Positions 18,905 to 30,222 of a stretch of 64,000 nt of DNA are shown piece by piece. The stretch covers positions 83,658 to 147,657 of the forward strand of contig NZ_PDWP01000004.1 of assembly GCF_010093235.1 (NCBI RefSeq). The letters are read 5' to 3'. The stretch comes from Pseudoxanthomonas suwonensis (GTDB lineage: Bacteria > Pseudomonadota > Gammaproteobacteria > Xanthomonadales > Xanthomonadaceae). The notes beneath the pieces are model-generated. The model was not told the origin of the DNA. It did no database searches and saw only the letters and a list, made by a program, of their open reading frames with translations. How positions within the stretch are numbered: position 1 is the stretch's first letter; each line of letters starts with the position of its first letter. The position numbers were made by a program, and so were the translations under genes.

Positions 18905-20454
18905 GCGGGATCGGGCTCGGCCTGCGCGCTGGCGCGCGCGGCATTGGAAGCGGAGGGGCCGCGGCCTGCGGCGTGGTGGACGACGAAGCGTGGCGCGCGC
19001 AGCCAGCCGTTGTCGCCCGGCTCGCCGCCGTCGACCAGTTCGACGCGGAAGCCGCGCAGCAGGCGGTTGAGCGGGTCGTCGCGACGCAGGCCGCCGGGGC
19101 GGCTGCCACGCAGGGCCAGGGTCAGCAGGGTCTGGTAGGCGCGCAGGTCCTGGATGGTCGCGATATCCAGCTTTTCCGAGTCGACGCTGCCGCCGGCCGG
19201 CAGCTGGCGGCCGACGTAGGAGGCCATGTCCTCGGCGGTGACCAGGCGCACCCGCTTCATCCGCCGCAGCAGGCTCAGCCGCGCGATCTGCTCGGCGCTG
19301 GGCTGGGCATTGCTGTTTGCGCTGCGCGGGATCGGCTGCGGACGGCGGCGCGGCGCACGCAGCTGAGTCTCGTCCATCAGCCCACCCGGACCGACCGGCA
19401 TGCGCAGCGCGTTCTCGTCGGCGGCCAGCGCACCCCTGGCGGCGCGGTGCAGCAGCACGTCCAGGCGGTCCGGCGCGCGCAGGCGGTAGTCGAGGAAGGC
19501 CAGCGCGCGGCGGTTGGCCTGGCGCATGTCCTCGTCCAGGCGTGCGAGGTACTCATCGATGCGCTCCAGCTCGCGCAGGCGCATCAGGCTGCGCTGCAGC
19601 AGCTGGCGGGCACGGGCATCGTCGCCCTCGGCCACGTGCTCGCGGTACCAGGCGGCGATGTCCTCGCGCAGCGGGCCGTTCTCGATCTCCTGCACCATCA
19701 GCAGGATCTGCGCGCGCCGCGCCAGCGGGTGGTCGGCGCGGTGCAGGTCGGCGTAGTCGCGGATGAAGAACTGGGCCACGTAGCGCTCGAACCACTGCCG
19801 CGCGAACTGGGCGGTGGTCTCCGAGCGCACCAGCTCGGGCATCAGGTCGCGCACCTGCAGGCTCATCGAGGCCAGCGAGGACAGCAGCCGGCGCGCCTGT
19901 TCGGCCGCCTCGTCCAGCGCCTCGCCGCCGGCGCGGCGGTCGACAACCTGCTGCAGCTGCAGCTCGATCGAACGGATCTTGGCCGAAACGAAAGTGGGAC
20001 CGCGATCGGCGAACTCCACCAGGGTGCCCAACAGCTGGGCCAGGGCCGGTGGCATCAGCACCATCTCGCGCGCGCCGAGCTTGTCCTGGCGCAGCCAGCC
20101 GGCCTGGCGCAGGCGGTCGTACACGGCGGCCGCGCGCGCGGCCAGGCCGCCCTGCAGCGGGGCGTCGCCCTCGTCCTCCCAGGTCTCCTCGGCCAGCAGG
20201 TAGCGCTCCAGCGCGGCGACGATCTCGCGCCGGGCGAAGCCATGGCTGGGCGGCAGCGGCGCGTCCGGGCCGAAGTACTCGTCGAACAGCCGGCACAGCA
20301 GGCGCCAGTAGCGCTCGCGGTTGGGCGAGGCCAGCGGCCCGAAGGCGCCGGCCGGCACATGCGCGAACAGGGACGGGAACGCGGTACTGCTCAAGCGGGA
20401 ATCCTGCCGGGCGCCAGGCCCGGATCGGCCGCCATTTTCCCAGATCGGCGCCAT
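18901..20454 (-). CDS. jetA: JetA/MksF-like kleisin subunit
   Basis: A protein of up to 517 residues resembling the JetA/MksF family (MukF-like kleisin): an N-terminal winged-helix-like region (FGPLASPNRERYWRLLCRLFDEYF), a central helical segment, and a C-terminal winged-helix-like part (IARLSLLRRMKRVRLVTAEDM). It would bridge the SMC heads. The first ATG is at 20454; a TTG at 20394 preceded by AGGATTC gives a product starting LSSTAFPSLF and may be the real start, because the extra 20 residues look non-conserved. It heads the jetABC operon and is divergent from the riboswitch-metE unit. No jetD/mksG homologue is found on either side. Confidence 0.78.
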   Translation of the reverse strand: MAPIWENGGRSGPGARQDSRLSSTAFPSLFAHVPAGAFGPLASPNRERYWRLLCRLFDEYFGPDAPLPPSHGFARREIVAALERYLLAEETWEDEGDAPLQGGLAARAAAVYDRLRQAGWLRQDKLGAREMVLMPPALAQLLGTLVEFADRGPTFVSAKIRSIELQLQQVVDRRAGGEALDEAAEQARRLLSSLASMSLQVRDLMPELVRSETTAQFARQWFERYVAQFFIRDYADLHRADHPLARRAQILLMVQEIENGPLREDIAAWYREHVAEGDDARARQLLQRSLMRLRELERIDEYLARLDEDMRQANRRALAFLDYRLRAPDRLDVLLHRAARGALAADENALRMPVGPGGLMDETQLRAPRRRPQPIPRSANSNAQPSAEQIARLSLLRRMKRVRLVTAEDMASYVGRQLPAGGSVDSEKLDIATIQDLRAYQTLLTLALRGSRPGGLRRDDPLNRLLRGFRVELVDGGEPGDNGWLRAPRFVVHHAAGRGPSASNAARASAQAEPDPA

Positions 20455-20499
20455 GCCCGTGCAGGCGGCGGCGGTTGACCGGTCGCCGGTGGACCGGCT

Positions 20500-20740
20500 A
20501 CCTTCTCCGCGCCGAAGGTTTCATCGCTTCATCCAGATGTAGCGATGAATTAAAAGGGAAGTCCGGTGCGTCCTGCCCTGCAGGACAATTCCGGCGCTGC
20601 CCCGCAGCGGTAATTGGAAACGAACCCCGCCATCGCACTGGCCCACCGGCCGGGAAGCGGCGGACAGTAGGCACGCGGCCTTCGCCGCCCGTCCATGAGC
20701 CCGAAGACCTGCCCCGGCCGGAAGACGCGTCCGTCTTCCG
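20500..20740 (+). promoter_or_regulatory. Cobalamin riboswitch upstream of metE
   Basis: The 482 bp between jetA and metE contain a second cobalamin aptamer. AAAAGGGAAGTCCGGTGCG is near 20551, GCGCTGCCCCGCAGCGGTAA near 20594, and the B12 box AGCCCGAAGACCTGCC is at 20698-20713. Perfect hairpins follow (for example GCGTGGCC/GGCCACGC at 20781-20798) and may form the expression platform. Repression of metE when B12 is present, so that the B12-dependent MetH is used instead, is the known logic. Exact edges are approximate. Confidence 0.93.
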
Positions 20741-20780
20741 CCTGACCTGGAGCCTCCGCGGGGAGGTGGCCGGAGGCATC

Positions 20781-20798
20781 GCGTGGCCGTGGCCACGC
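20781..20798 (+). other. Hairpin in the metE leader, possible expression platform
   Basis: GCGTGGCC and GGCCACGC form a perfect 8-bp stem with a two-base turn, 68 bases after the B12 box; GCCTCC/GGAGGC at 20751-20776 can form an alternative stem just before it. No T-run follows, so it is not an obvious intrinsic terminator. Confidence 0.4.
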
Positions 20799-20936
20799 AG
20801 TGTTCCCGCGCCCGCCCCCCGGGCTGCGCCGGCTCGCCCGCGGGGGCGAAGGTCGCCATGGCGGCGTGCGCGGTGTCCAGCCGCGCACGCCGCCGGTCCT
20901 TCGTTCCTCATCGTCCACGCATGAGGAATCACATCG

Positions 20937-23222
20937 ATGACACTGACCACCAACCTCGGCTTTCCCCGCATCGGGCCACGCCGCGAACTGAAGCAGGCCC
21001 TGGAAGCCCACTGGCGCGGCGAGCTGCCCGCCACGCAACTGCTCGACACCGCGCGGGAGCTGCGCGCCCGCCACTGGCGGCTGCAACGGGAGGCCGGCAT
21101 CGACCTGCCGCCCTCCAACGACTTCTCGCTGTACGACCAGGTCCTGGACACGGCGTTGCTGTTCGACGCGATCCCCCGGCGCTACCGCGCCGTGGTCGAG
21201 GCGGCACCGCTGGCCGGCTACTTCGCCATGGCGCGCGGACTGCAGCGCCCGGGCATCGACCTGCACGCGCTGGAGATGACCAAGTGGTTCGACACCAACT
21301 ACCACTACCTCGTGCCCGAGCTGGAGGCCGGCCAGGACTTCGCCCTGCGCGGCGACACGCCGGTGGCGCAGTACCTGGAGGCGCGCAGGCTCGGCATCGA
21401 GACCCGGCCGGTCCTGATCGGGCCTGTCACCTTCCTGTGGCTGTCCAAGACGGTCGACGGCAGCGACCGCTTCGCGCTGCTGGACCGGCTGGTCCCGGCC
21501 TATGTGCAGCTGCTGGAGAAACTGCACGCGGCGGGCGCGGGCTGGGTCCAGGTCGACGAGCCGGCCCTGGTGCTGGACCTGCCGGAGCCGGTCCGCGAGG
21601 CCTGTCGCCGCGCCTATGCCCGGCTGGCGACCGGGCCACGGCCGAAGCTGATGCTGGCCCCGTACTTCGGCGCGCTCGGTGACAACCTGGCCCTGGCCAC
21701 GGCGCTGCCGGTGGATGGCCTGCACCTGGACCTGGTGCGCGCACCGGAACAGCTGGAAGCGGCGCTGGACGCGCTGCCGCCCGGGCGGATGCTCTCGCTG
21801 GGGCTGGTGGACGGGCGCAATGTCTGGCGCACCCGCCTGGACAACGCGCTGCTGCTGGCGCGGTACGCGCGCACCCGGCTCGGCGCGGACAACGTGTGCC
21901 TGGCGCCGTCGTGTTCGCTGCTGCACGTGCCGGTGGACCTGGACGCCGAGAACGGCCTGGATCCGGAACTGCGCTCCTGGCTGTCCTTCGCCAAGCAGAA
22001 GCTCGGCGAGATCCGGGTGCTGGCCGATGCCCTGGATGGCCACCCCGGTGCCGAGGCCGCGCTGGAGGACGCACGCCTGCGCCACGCCTCGCGCCGCGCC
22101 TCCACGCGCGTGCACCGGCCGGAGGTGGCGCAGCGCGTGGCCGCCATCGACCCGGCGCTGGGCCGCCGCGTCTCGGACTCCCCGGCGCGCCGCCAGGCCC
22201 AGCAGGCGGCCCTGGCATTGCCGCCGTACCCGACCACGACCATCGGCTCCTTCCCGCAGACCCGCCAGGTGCGCGAGGCGCGGGCGAAGTTCAAGTCGGG
22301 CAAGCTGGAGGGGGCGGCCTATGAGGCGTTCCTGGAGGCGCAGACCGAACAGTGCGTGCGCTTCCAGGAGCAGGTCGGGATCGACGTCCTGGTCCACGGC
22401 GAGTTCGAGCGCAACGACATGGTCGAGTATTTCGGCGAACAGCTGGACGGCTTCGCGTTCACCAGGCTGGGCTGGGTGCAGAGCTACGGCAGCCGTTGCG
22501 TGAAACCCCCGGTGATCTTCGGTGACGTGGCGCGGCCGGCGCCGATGACGGTGCGCTGGGCGCGGTACGCCCAGTCGCTGACCTCGCGCCCGGTCAAGGG
22601 CATGCTCACCGGCCCGGTGACCCTGATGCAGTGGTCGTTCGTGCGCGACGACCAGCCGCGCGCGGACACCTGCAGGCAGATCGCACTGGCCCTGCGCGAC
22701 GAAGTCCTGGACCTGGAGGCGGCCGGCATCCGGGTGATCCAGATCGACGAACCGGCCCTGCGCGAGGGGCTGCCACTGCGGCGCGCGCACTGGGACGCCT
22801 ACCTGGAATGGGCGGTCGAATGCTTCCGCCTGTGCGCGTCCGGGGTGGACGATGCCACCCAGATCCACACCCACATGTGCTACGCCGAATTCAACGACAT
22901 CATCCAGGCGGTGGCGGCGATGGACGCGGACGTGATCTCGATCGAGACCTCGCGCTCGCGGATGGAGCTGCTGGATGCCTTCGCCAGGTTCCGCTACCCC
23001 AACCAGATCGGCCCGGGCGTGTACGACATCCACTCCCCGCGCATCCCCACCACCGCCGAGATGGTGGAACTGCTCGGCAAGGCGCGGGAGGTGCTGGCGC
23101 CGGACCAGCTGTGGGTGAACCCGGACTGCGGGCTGAAGACACGCGGCTGGGAGGAAACGGACCTGGCGCTGCGCAGGATGGTCGAGGCGGCCATGGTCAT
23201 GCGCGAATCGGCCGCCCGGTGA
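20937..23222 (+). CDS. metE: Cobalamin-independent methionine synthase MetE
   Basis: MetE transfers the methyl group of 5-methyltetrahydropteroyl-polyglutamate directly to homocysteine using zinc. The 761-residue protein has both barrels of the family. Zinc ligands His646 and Cys648 (in [10 protein letters not shown]), Glu670 (SIETS) and Cys731 (NPDCGLKTR) lie at a constant offset of +5 from the E. coli ligands. The N-terminus [17 protein letters not shown] is the folate-domain signature. The ATG is eight bases after GAGGAA. Control by the upstream cobalamin riboswitch fits its role as the B12-free alternative to MetH. Confidence 0.97.
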   Translation: MTLTTNLGFPRIGPRRELKQALEAHWRGELPATQLLDTARELRARHWRLQREAGIDLPPSNDFSLYDQVLDTALLFDAIPRRYRAVVEAAPLAGYFAMARGLQRPGIDLHALEMTKWFDTNYHYLVPELEAGQDFALRGDTPVAQYLEARRLGIETRPVLIGPVTFLWLSKTVDGSDRFALLDRLVPAYVQLLEKLHAAGAGWVQVDEPALVLDLPEPVREACRRAYARLATGPRPKLMLAPYFGALGDNLALATALPVDGLHLDLVRAPEQLEAALDALPPGRMLSLGLVDGRNVWRTRLDNALLLARYARTRLGADNVCLAPSCSLLHVPVDLDAENGLDPELRSWLSFAKQKLGEIRVLADALDGHPGAEAALEDARLRHASRRASTRVHRPEVAQRVAAIDPALGRRVSDSPARRQAQQAALALPPYPTTTIGSFPQTRQVREARAKFKSGKLEGAAYEAFLEAQTEQCVRFQEQVGIDVLVHGEFERNDMVEYFGEQLDGFAFTRLGWVQSYGSRCVKPPVIFGDVARPAPMTVRWARYAQSLTSRPVKGMLTGPVTLMQWSFVRDDQPRADTCRQIALALRDEVLDLEAAGIRVIQIDEPALREGLPLRRAHWDAYLEWAVECFRLCASGVDDATQIHTHMCYAEFNDIIQAVAAMDADVISIETSRSRMELLDAFARFRYPNQIGPGVYDIHSPRIPTTAEMVELLGKAREVLAPDQLWVNPDCGLKTRGWEETDLALRRMVEAAMVMRESAAR

Positions 23223-23242
23223 CGCGGCGGGGTGGCGTCACC
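23218..23242. terminator. Hairpin at the metE/glmS convergent junction
   Basis: GGTGACGC and GCGTCACC form a perfect 8-bp stem that includes the metE stop codon. A competing stem GGTGGCG/CGCCACC overlaps it. No T-run is present, so intrinsic termination is uncertain. Confidence 0.3.
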
Positions 23243-23324
23243 GCGCCACCCTGCCGCGGGCCGCGCCGGGGGCCATGGCGCCCGGCGCGGTGCAGCGCAC
23301 CCGCGCCGCCCCGGCCGATGCCGG

Positions 23325-25157
<1,833 letters not shown>

Positions 25158-25323
25158 GCCGTCTTCCCACGGGTAACAGGCCCGCGATTCTACCGGAGCG
25201 TACGGTCCGACCGGCGGAACGCGCCGGCGGAACGGTGGCGCCCGGCGTCCCGCCATCCAGCCCTGGCGTGCGCCTTGCCGTGCGCACGGCCACTCGCCGG
25301 CCGCACGCCGGGGGTGCCGGCCA

Positions 25324-25390
25324 CCAGTGTCCGCCCGTCCGCCCCCGGACGGTGTCCGCCCGGCTGTCCGGCGGACGCCCCGGACACTGG
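25324..25390 (+). promoter_or_regulatory. Dyad cluster, candidate enhancer for the NtrC-type regulator
   Basis: CCAGTGTCCG (25324-25333) and its exact inverse CGGACACTGG (25381-25390) enclose further copies of TGTCCG/CGGACA. CGGAC-N3-GTCCG lies at 25346-25358, TGTCCG at 25365-25370, and GTGTCCGCCCG occurs twice (25327 and 25352). The cluster sits about 67 to 133 bp upstream of the start predicted from the sigma-54 promoter, the usual place of an enhancer for an NtrC-type activator such as the one encoded at 30498. As RNA or cruciform it could also fold into nested hairpins. Function is inferred. Confidence 0.6.
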
Positions 25391-25430
25391 GGCGCCGTGC
25401 AGGAAACCTTTCAAATCAACAGCCTGCAGT

Positions 25431-25446
25431 TGGCACGGGACCTGCA
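25431..25446 (+). promoter_or_regulatory. Sigma-54 (-24/-12) promoter of the ABC exporter operon
   Basis: TGGCAC-N5-CTGCA matches the consensus TGGCAC-N5-TTGCA in all but one base, with the critical GG and GC exactly 12 positions apart. Transcription would start near 25457, 26 bases before the adaptor ATG. The same cluster encodes a sigma-54-dependent response regulator, which supports this assignment. The rest of the 325 bp between glmS and the adaptor holds the dyad cluster and no further gene. Confidence 0.75.
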
Positions 25447-25482
25447 ACAGGGAGACCGGACACCCATGCCACACGGACCCAC

Positions 25483-26754
25483 ATGATCCCCGACACCTCC
25501 GCCCAGGACCGCCCCCTCTCCCACGCCGGCCAGCCCCCGGCCTGGCGCCGCTGGCTGCTGCCGGCCGCCGCCGCCGCGGGTGTCCTGGTCCTTGCCGGCT
25601 GGGTGGTCTCCGGCTGGAGCGCCGGTGCGCGCTCCTACGACGCCTCGCGCCTGCGCATCGCCGAGGTGAAGCGCGGCGACCTGGTCCGCGACCTGTCCGC
25701 CGACGGGCGGGTGATCACCGCCAACAGCCCGGTGCTCTACGCCATCGCCGGCGGCACAGTGTCGCTGCAGGTGGTGGCCGGCGACGTGGTGGAGAAGGGA
25801 CAGGTGCTGGCGGTGATCGACAGCCCCGAGCTGCGCAGCAAGCTGGTCCAGGAGGAATCGACCCTGGCAAGCATGGAGGCCGAGGCCAGCCGCGCGCAGC
25901 TGGACGCGCGCATCGCCAGCCTCAACGCGCACAAGGCGCGCGACCAGGCCCAGATCGACCACACCGCCGCGCAGCGCGACCTGGAGCGCTACGAGCGCGC
26001 CCATGCCGGCGGCGCGGTGTCCAACAACGAGCTGGCCCGCGCCCAGGACGAGCTGAAGAAGGCCCAGATCGGACTGGAGGCCGCGCGCAACGACGCCCGG
26101 CTGCAGGAACAGGGCGCGGCGCTGGATGCGCGCAACAAGCGCCTGCTGGCCGACCGCCAGAAGGCGGTGGTGGAGGAGCTGCGCCGCCAGGTGGACCTGC
26201 TGACCCTGCGCGCGCCGTTCGACGGCCAGGTCGGCCAGGTGCAGGTCTCGCAGGGCACCAACGTGGCGGTCAACGCGCCGATCCTCAGCGTGGTGGACCT
26301 GAGCGAGTTCGAGGTCGAGATCCGCGTGCCGGAGAGCTTCGCCCGCGACCTGGGCATCGGCGTGCCGGCGCAGGTCACCAGCCAGGGCAAGGCGTGGCCG
26401 GCCAAGGTCTCGGCGGTGTCGCCGGAAGTGGTCAACGGCGAGGTCACCGCGCGCCTGCGCTTCGAGGAGGGCCAGCAGCCGCCGGGCCTGCGCCAGAACC
26501 AGCGCCTGTCCAGCCGCATCGTGCTGGATACCCGCAAGAACGTGCTGATGGTCGAGCGTGGCCCGTTCGTCGAGCAGGGCGGCGGCAACTACGCCTGGGT
26601 CGTGGACGGACGCAGCGCCGTGCGCCGCCCGGTGCAGACAGGCGCCAGCAGCCTCGGCTACGTCGAGATCGTCTCCGGCGTCCAGGAGGGCGAGCGGATC
26701 GTGGTCTCCGGCGCCGACCAGTTCGGCGAGGCAGAGAGAGTGGCCATCAATTGA
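25483..26754 (+). CDS. Periplasmic adaptor (HlyD/MacA-like) of an ABC exporter
   Basis: Membrane-fusion protein of 423 residues that would link an inner-membrane ABC permease to the periplasm or an outer-membrane channel. One N-terminal membrane anchor is seen at about 22-42 (WRRWLLPAAAAAGVLVLAGW). A split lipoyl/barrel-sandwich domain (VVAGDVVEKGQVLAVIDSPEL and LTLRAPFDGQVGQVQVSQGT) flanks a long alpha-helical hairpin rich in Ala, Glu and Arg. A beta-barrel domain follows (VEIRVPESFARDLGIGVPAQV). The ATG at 25483 is 26 bases after the predicted sigma-54 transcription start. It is the first gene of the cluster; the ATPase comes 176 bp later, behind a repeat array. The exported substrate is unknown. 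Confidence 0.85.
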   Translation: MIPDTSAQDRPLSHAGQPPAWRRWLLPAAAAAGVLVLAGWVVSGWSAGARSYDASRLRIAEVKRGDLVRDLSADGRVITANSPVLYAIAGGTVSLQVVAGDVVEKGQVLAVIDSPELRSKLVQEESTLASMEAEASRAQLDARIASLNAHKARDQAQIDHTAAQRDLERYERAHAGGAVSNNELARAQDELKKAQIGLEAARNDARLQEQGAALDARNKRLLADRQKAVVEELRRQVDLLTLRAPFDGQVGQVQVSQGTNVAVNAPILSVVDLSEFEVEIRVPESFARDLGIGVPAQVTSQGKAWPAKVSAVSPEVVNGEVTARLRFEEGQQPPGLRQNQRLSSRIVLDTRKNVLMVERGPFVEQGGGNYAWVVDGRSAVRRPVQTGASSLGYVEIVSGVQEGERIVVSGADQFGEAERVAIN

Positions 26755-26759
26755 TGGCC

Positions 26760-26919
26760 AGTGATTGGTGATTCGGGATTCGTGATTCGTAACAGCAGAA
26801 GCAACTGCCACCCGCTCACTCCCGGCCACCAGGCGAATCACCAATCACCAATCACCAATCACCAATCACCAATCACCAATCACGAATCACCAATCACCAA
26901 TCACGAATCACGAATCACA
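26760..26919. repeat. Heptanucleotide repeat array with inverted copies
   Basis: Twelve consecutive 7-bp units run from 26836 to 26919: six AATCACC, one AATCACG, two AATCACC, two AATCACG and one AATCACA. Four units in the opposite orientation (AGTGATT, GGTGATT, CGGGATT, CGTGATT) lie at 26760-26787. About 48 bp of non-repetitive sequence separates the two blocks. Transcribed RNA could form alternative stems, for example the upstream block with 26834-26848 or with 26883-26897. The array ends against the AAGGAG ribosome-binding site of the ATPase gene. Confidence 0.95.
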
Positions 26920-26930
26920 AGGAGCTTCCG

Positions 26931-27641
<711 letters not shown>

Positions 27642-27651
27642 GGAAGCCGCC

Positions 27652-28953
27652 ATGTTCGCCTACTACTTCAACCTCGCCCTGCGCAGCTTCCGCCGCGACA
27701 AGGCCCTGACGATGCTGATGGTGCTGGCCATCGCCCTGGGCATCGGCGCGTGCATGACCACGCTGACCGTGTTCCACGTGCTGTCCGGCGACCCGATCCC
27801 CTCCAAGAGCAGCCGCCTGTTCTACGTGCAGCTGGACGCGGCGGCAATGCAGGGCTACGAGCCCGGCGACGAACCCCAGGAGCAGGTCACCCGCCTGGAC
27901 GCCGAAACCCTGCTGCGCGAAAAGCGCGGCGACCGCCAGGCGATGATGACCGGCGGCAGCGTCGTGGTGACGCCGGACCGCGAGGGCGTGGTCCCGTTCA
28001 ATGCAGGGGCCCGCTTCACCTCCGCCGACTTCTTCCCGATGTTCGACGTACCCATGCTTTACGGTCGCGGCTGGAGCGCGAACGAGGACGAGGCGCGCGC
28101 CCGGGTCGCGGTGATCTCCAGCGCGCTGAACGAGCGCGTGTTCGGCGGCGGCGACAGCGTGGGCAAGCAGCTCCGGCTGGACCAGGGCGACTTCACCGTG
28201 GTCGGCGTGGTCGGCGACTGGCGCCCGGTGCCGCGCTTCTACGACATGAACAGCGACCGCTACGGCAAGCTGGAAGACGTGTTCGTCCCGTTCCAGACCG
28301 CGGTCGCGATGAAGATGGACCGCTCCGGAAGCATGGACTGCTGGGGCTCGAGCAACGGCGACGAGATGGGACTGGGCGCGCCTTGCGTCTGGATCCAGTA
28401 CTGGGTGGAGCTGGCCGATCCGTCCAGGGTCTCCGAGTACCGCAACTACCTGGCCAACTACTCCGACCAGCAGCGCGCGGCCGGGCGTTTCGAGCGCCCG
28501 ACCAACGTGCGCCTGCGCAGCGTCATGGAGTGGCTGGAGTTCAAGCGCGTGGTGCCCAACGACGTGGTGATGCAGCTGTGGCTGGGCCTGGGCTTCCTGC
28601 TGGTGTGCCTGGTGAACACGGTCGGGCTGCTGCTGGCCAAGTTCCTGCGCCGTGGCAGCGAGATCGGCGTGCGTCGCGCCCTGGGCGCCTCGCGCCAAGC
28701 GATCTTCAGCCAGTGCCTGGTCGAGGCCGGCACCGTGGGCCTGGTCGGCGGCATCCTCGGCCTGGGCCTTTCCCTGCTCGGCCTGTGGGCGGTGCGCCAG
28801 CAGCCGGCCAGCTACGCCGAGCTCGCCCACCTGGACCTGCGAATGCTGGTCTTCACCTTCGTCCTGGCCATCGCCGCCAGCGTGCTGGCCGGTCTGCTGC
28901 CGGCCTGGCGCGCGATGCAGGTGACCCCCGCCATCCAGCTCAAGAGCCAGTGA
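27652..28953 (+). CDS. ABC transporter permease 1 (MacB/FtsX-like)
   Basis: A 433-residue permease with the MacB topology. One N-terminal membrane helix (about 20-42, LTMLMVLAIALGIGACMTTL) is followed by a large periplasmic core domain (about 50-290). Three C-terminal helices end it, the first reading VVMQLWLGLGFLLVCLVNTVGLL and the loop after it LRRGSEIGVRRALGASR, the FtsX-domain motif that contacts the ATPase. Unlike MacB the ATPase is a separate protein. It probably forms a heterodimer with the permease encoded next, 36 bp downstream. Confidence 0.88.
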   Translation: MFAYYFNLALRSFRRDKALTMLMVLAIALGIGACMTTLTVFHVLSGDPIPSKSSRLFYVQLDAAAMQGYEPGDEPQEQVTRLDAETLLREKRGDRQAMMTGGSVVVTPDREGVVPFNAGARFTSADFFPMFDVPMLYGRGWSANEDEARARVAVISSALNERVFGGGDSVGKQLRLDQGDFTVVGVVGDWRPVPRFYDMNSDRYGKLEDVFVPFQTAVAMKMDRSGSMDCWGSSNGDEMGLGAPCVWIQYWVELADPSRVSEYRNYLANYSDQQRAAGRFERPTNVRLRSVMEWLEFKRVVPNDVVMQLWLGLGFLLVCLVNTVGLLLAKFLRRGSEIGVRRALGASRQAIFSQCLVEAGTVGLVGGILGLGLSLLGLWAVRQQPASYAELAHLDLRMLVFTFVLAIAASVLAGLLPAWRAMQVTPAIQLKSQ

Positions 28954-28989
28954 CGGCCCGGTCCGCCACCCGCACAACGGAGACCACCC

Positions 28990-30222
28990 ATGGACATCCG
29001 CCCCATCCTTTCCACCCTGCTGCGGCACAAGACCGCGGCTTCCCTGATCGTGGTCGAGATCGCCCTGACCTGCGCGATCATCTGCAATGCGCTGTTCCTG
29101 ATCAGCGACCGCCTGGCCGAGGTCCGCCAGCCCAGCGGCATCGCCGAGGAAGAGCTGGTCCGGGTCCAGGTCGAGGGCATCGGCAGCGACCCCGACGAGG
29201 TGGCGCGTACCCGCAGCGACCTGGCCACGCTCCGCGCCCTGCCCGGCGTGAAGAACGCGACGGTGATGAACCAGATGCCGTTCACCCGCTCGTCCTGGAA
29301 CACCGGCGTGCGCCTGAGCCTGGAACAGCAGCGCAGCACCCTGCTGGCCTCGATCTACCTGGGCGACGACCAGATGCTGGAAACGCTCGGCGTGCAGCTG
29401 GTCGCCGGGCGCACCTTCAACCCGGAGGAGTACATCGAGTACAACGACGCGCAGTCGGCGGACTACGAGGGCGGCATGCCGGCGGTCATCATCACCCGTT
29501 CCATGGCCCAGCGCCTGTTCCCGGGCGAGGACCCGATCGGCAGGACGATCTACGCGTGGGGCGACCTGCCGATCCCGGTGGTCGGGGTGATCGACCGCCT
29601 GATCCGCCCCGCCGGCGTCGGCGGACCCGAAGCCGCCCACTATTCGATGATCTTCCCTGTGCGCCCGCACTATGCGGTCAGCGGCGAATACCTGATCCGC
29701 ACCACCCCCGAGCGGCGCCAGGAAGTGCTGGAGGCGGCGGTACGGACCCTTCGCGCCGGCGGTAACGACCGCATCGTGGAGGACGAGGACACCGGCACGA
29801 TCGAGGACATGCGCCGCGAGTATTTCCAGGCCCCGCGCTCGATGGCCTGGCTGCTGGCCATCGTCTGCGTGGCCCTGCTGCTGATCACCGCGCTGGGCAT
29901 CATCGGCCTGGCCAGCTTCTGGGTGCAGCAGCGGACCAAGCAGATCGGCATCCGCCGGGCCCTTGGCGCCACCAGCGGGCAGATCCTGCGCTACTTCCAG
30001 ACCGAGAACTTCCTGCTGGCCACCATCGGCATCGGACTGGGCATGCTGCTGGCGTTCGCCATCAACCAGGTGCTGATGGGCAGGTACGAACTGGCGCGCC
30101 TGCCGCTGTACTACCTGCCCACCGGCGCGGTGCTGCTGTGGCTGCTGGGCCAGCTGGCGGTCTATGCACCGGCGCGGCGCGCCGCCTCGATCCCGCCTGC
30201 CACCGCCACCCGCAGCGTATGA
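28990..30222 (+). CDS. ABC transporter permease 2 (MacB/FtsX-like)
   Basis: The second permease, 410 residues, has the same layout as permease 1: an N-terminal helix (about 15-37, ASLIVVEIALTCAIICNALFL), a periplasmic core, and three C-terminal helices. The FtsX-type loop QQRTKQIGIRRALGATSGQI is between helices 2 and 3. The core differs clearly in sequence from permease 1, supporting a heterodimeric exporter rather than a recent duplication. Its stop codon overlaps the start of a small membrane ORF by four bases (ATGA). Confidence 0.88.
   Translation: MDIRPILSTLLRHKTAASLIVVEIALTCAIICNALFLISDRLAEVRQPSGIAEEELVRVQVEGIGSDPDEVARTRSDLATLRALPGVKNATVMNQMPFTRSSWNTGVRLSLEQQRSTLLASIYLGDDQMLETLGVQLVAGRTFNPEEYIEYNDAQSADYEGGMPAVIITRSMAQRLFPGEDPIGRTIYAWGDLPIPVVGVIDRLIRPAGVGGPEAAHYSMIFPVRPHYAVSGEYLIRTTPERRQEVLEAAVRTLRAGGNDRIVEDEDTGTIEDMRREYFQAPRSMAWLLAIVCVALLLITALGIIGLASFWVQQRTKQIGIRRALGATSGQILRYFQTENFLLATIGIGLGMLLAFAINQVLMGRYELARLPLYYLPTGAVLLWLLGQLAVYAPARRAASIPPATATRSV

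Noticed and set aside
20550..23033. Open frame of 827 codons opposite metE
   Set aside because: Crosses the riboswitch and mirrors metE; no protein features.
26836..26919. CRISPR-like repeat array
   Set aside because: Units are 7 bp with no spacers and no cas genes nearby; it is a simple tandem repeat.
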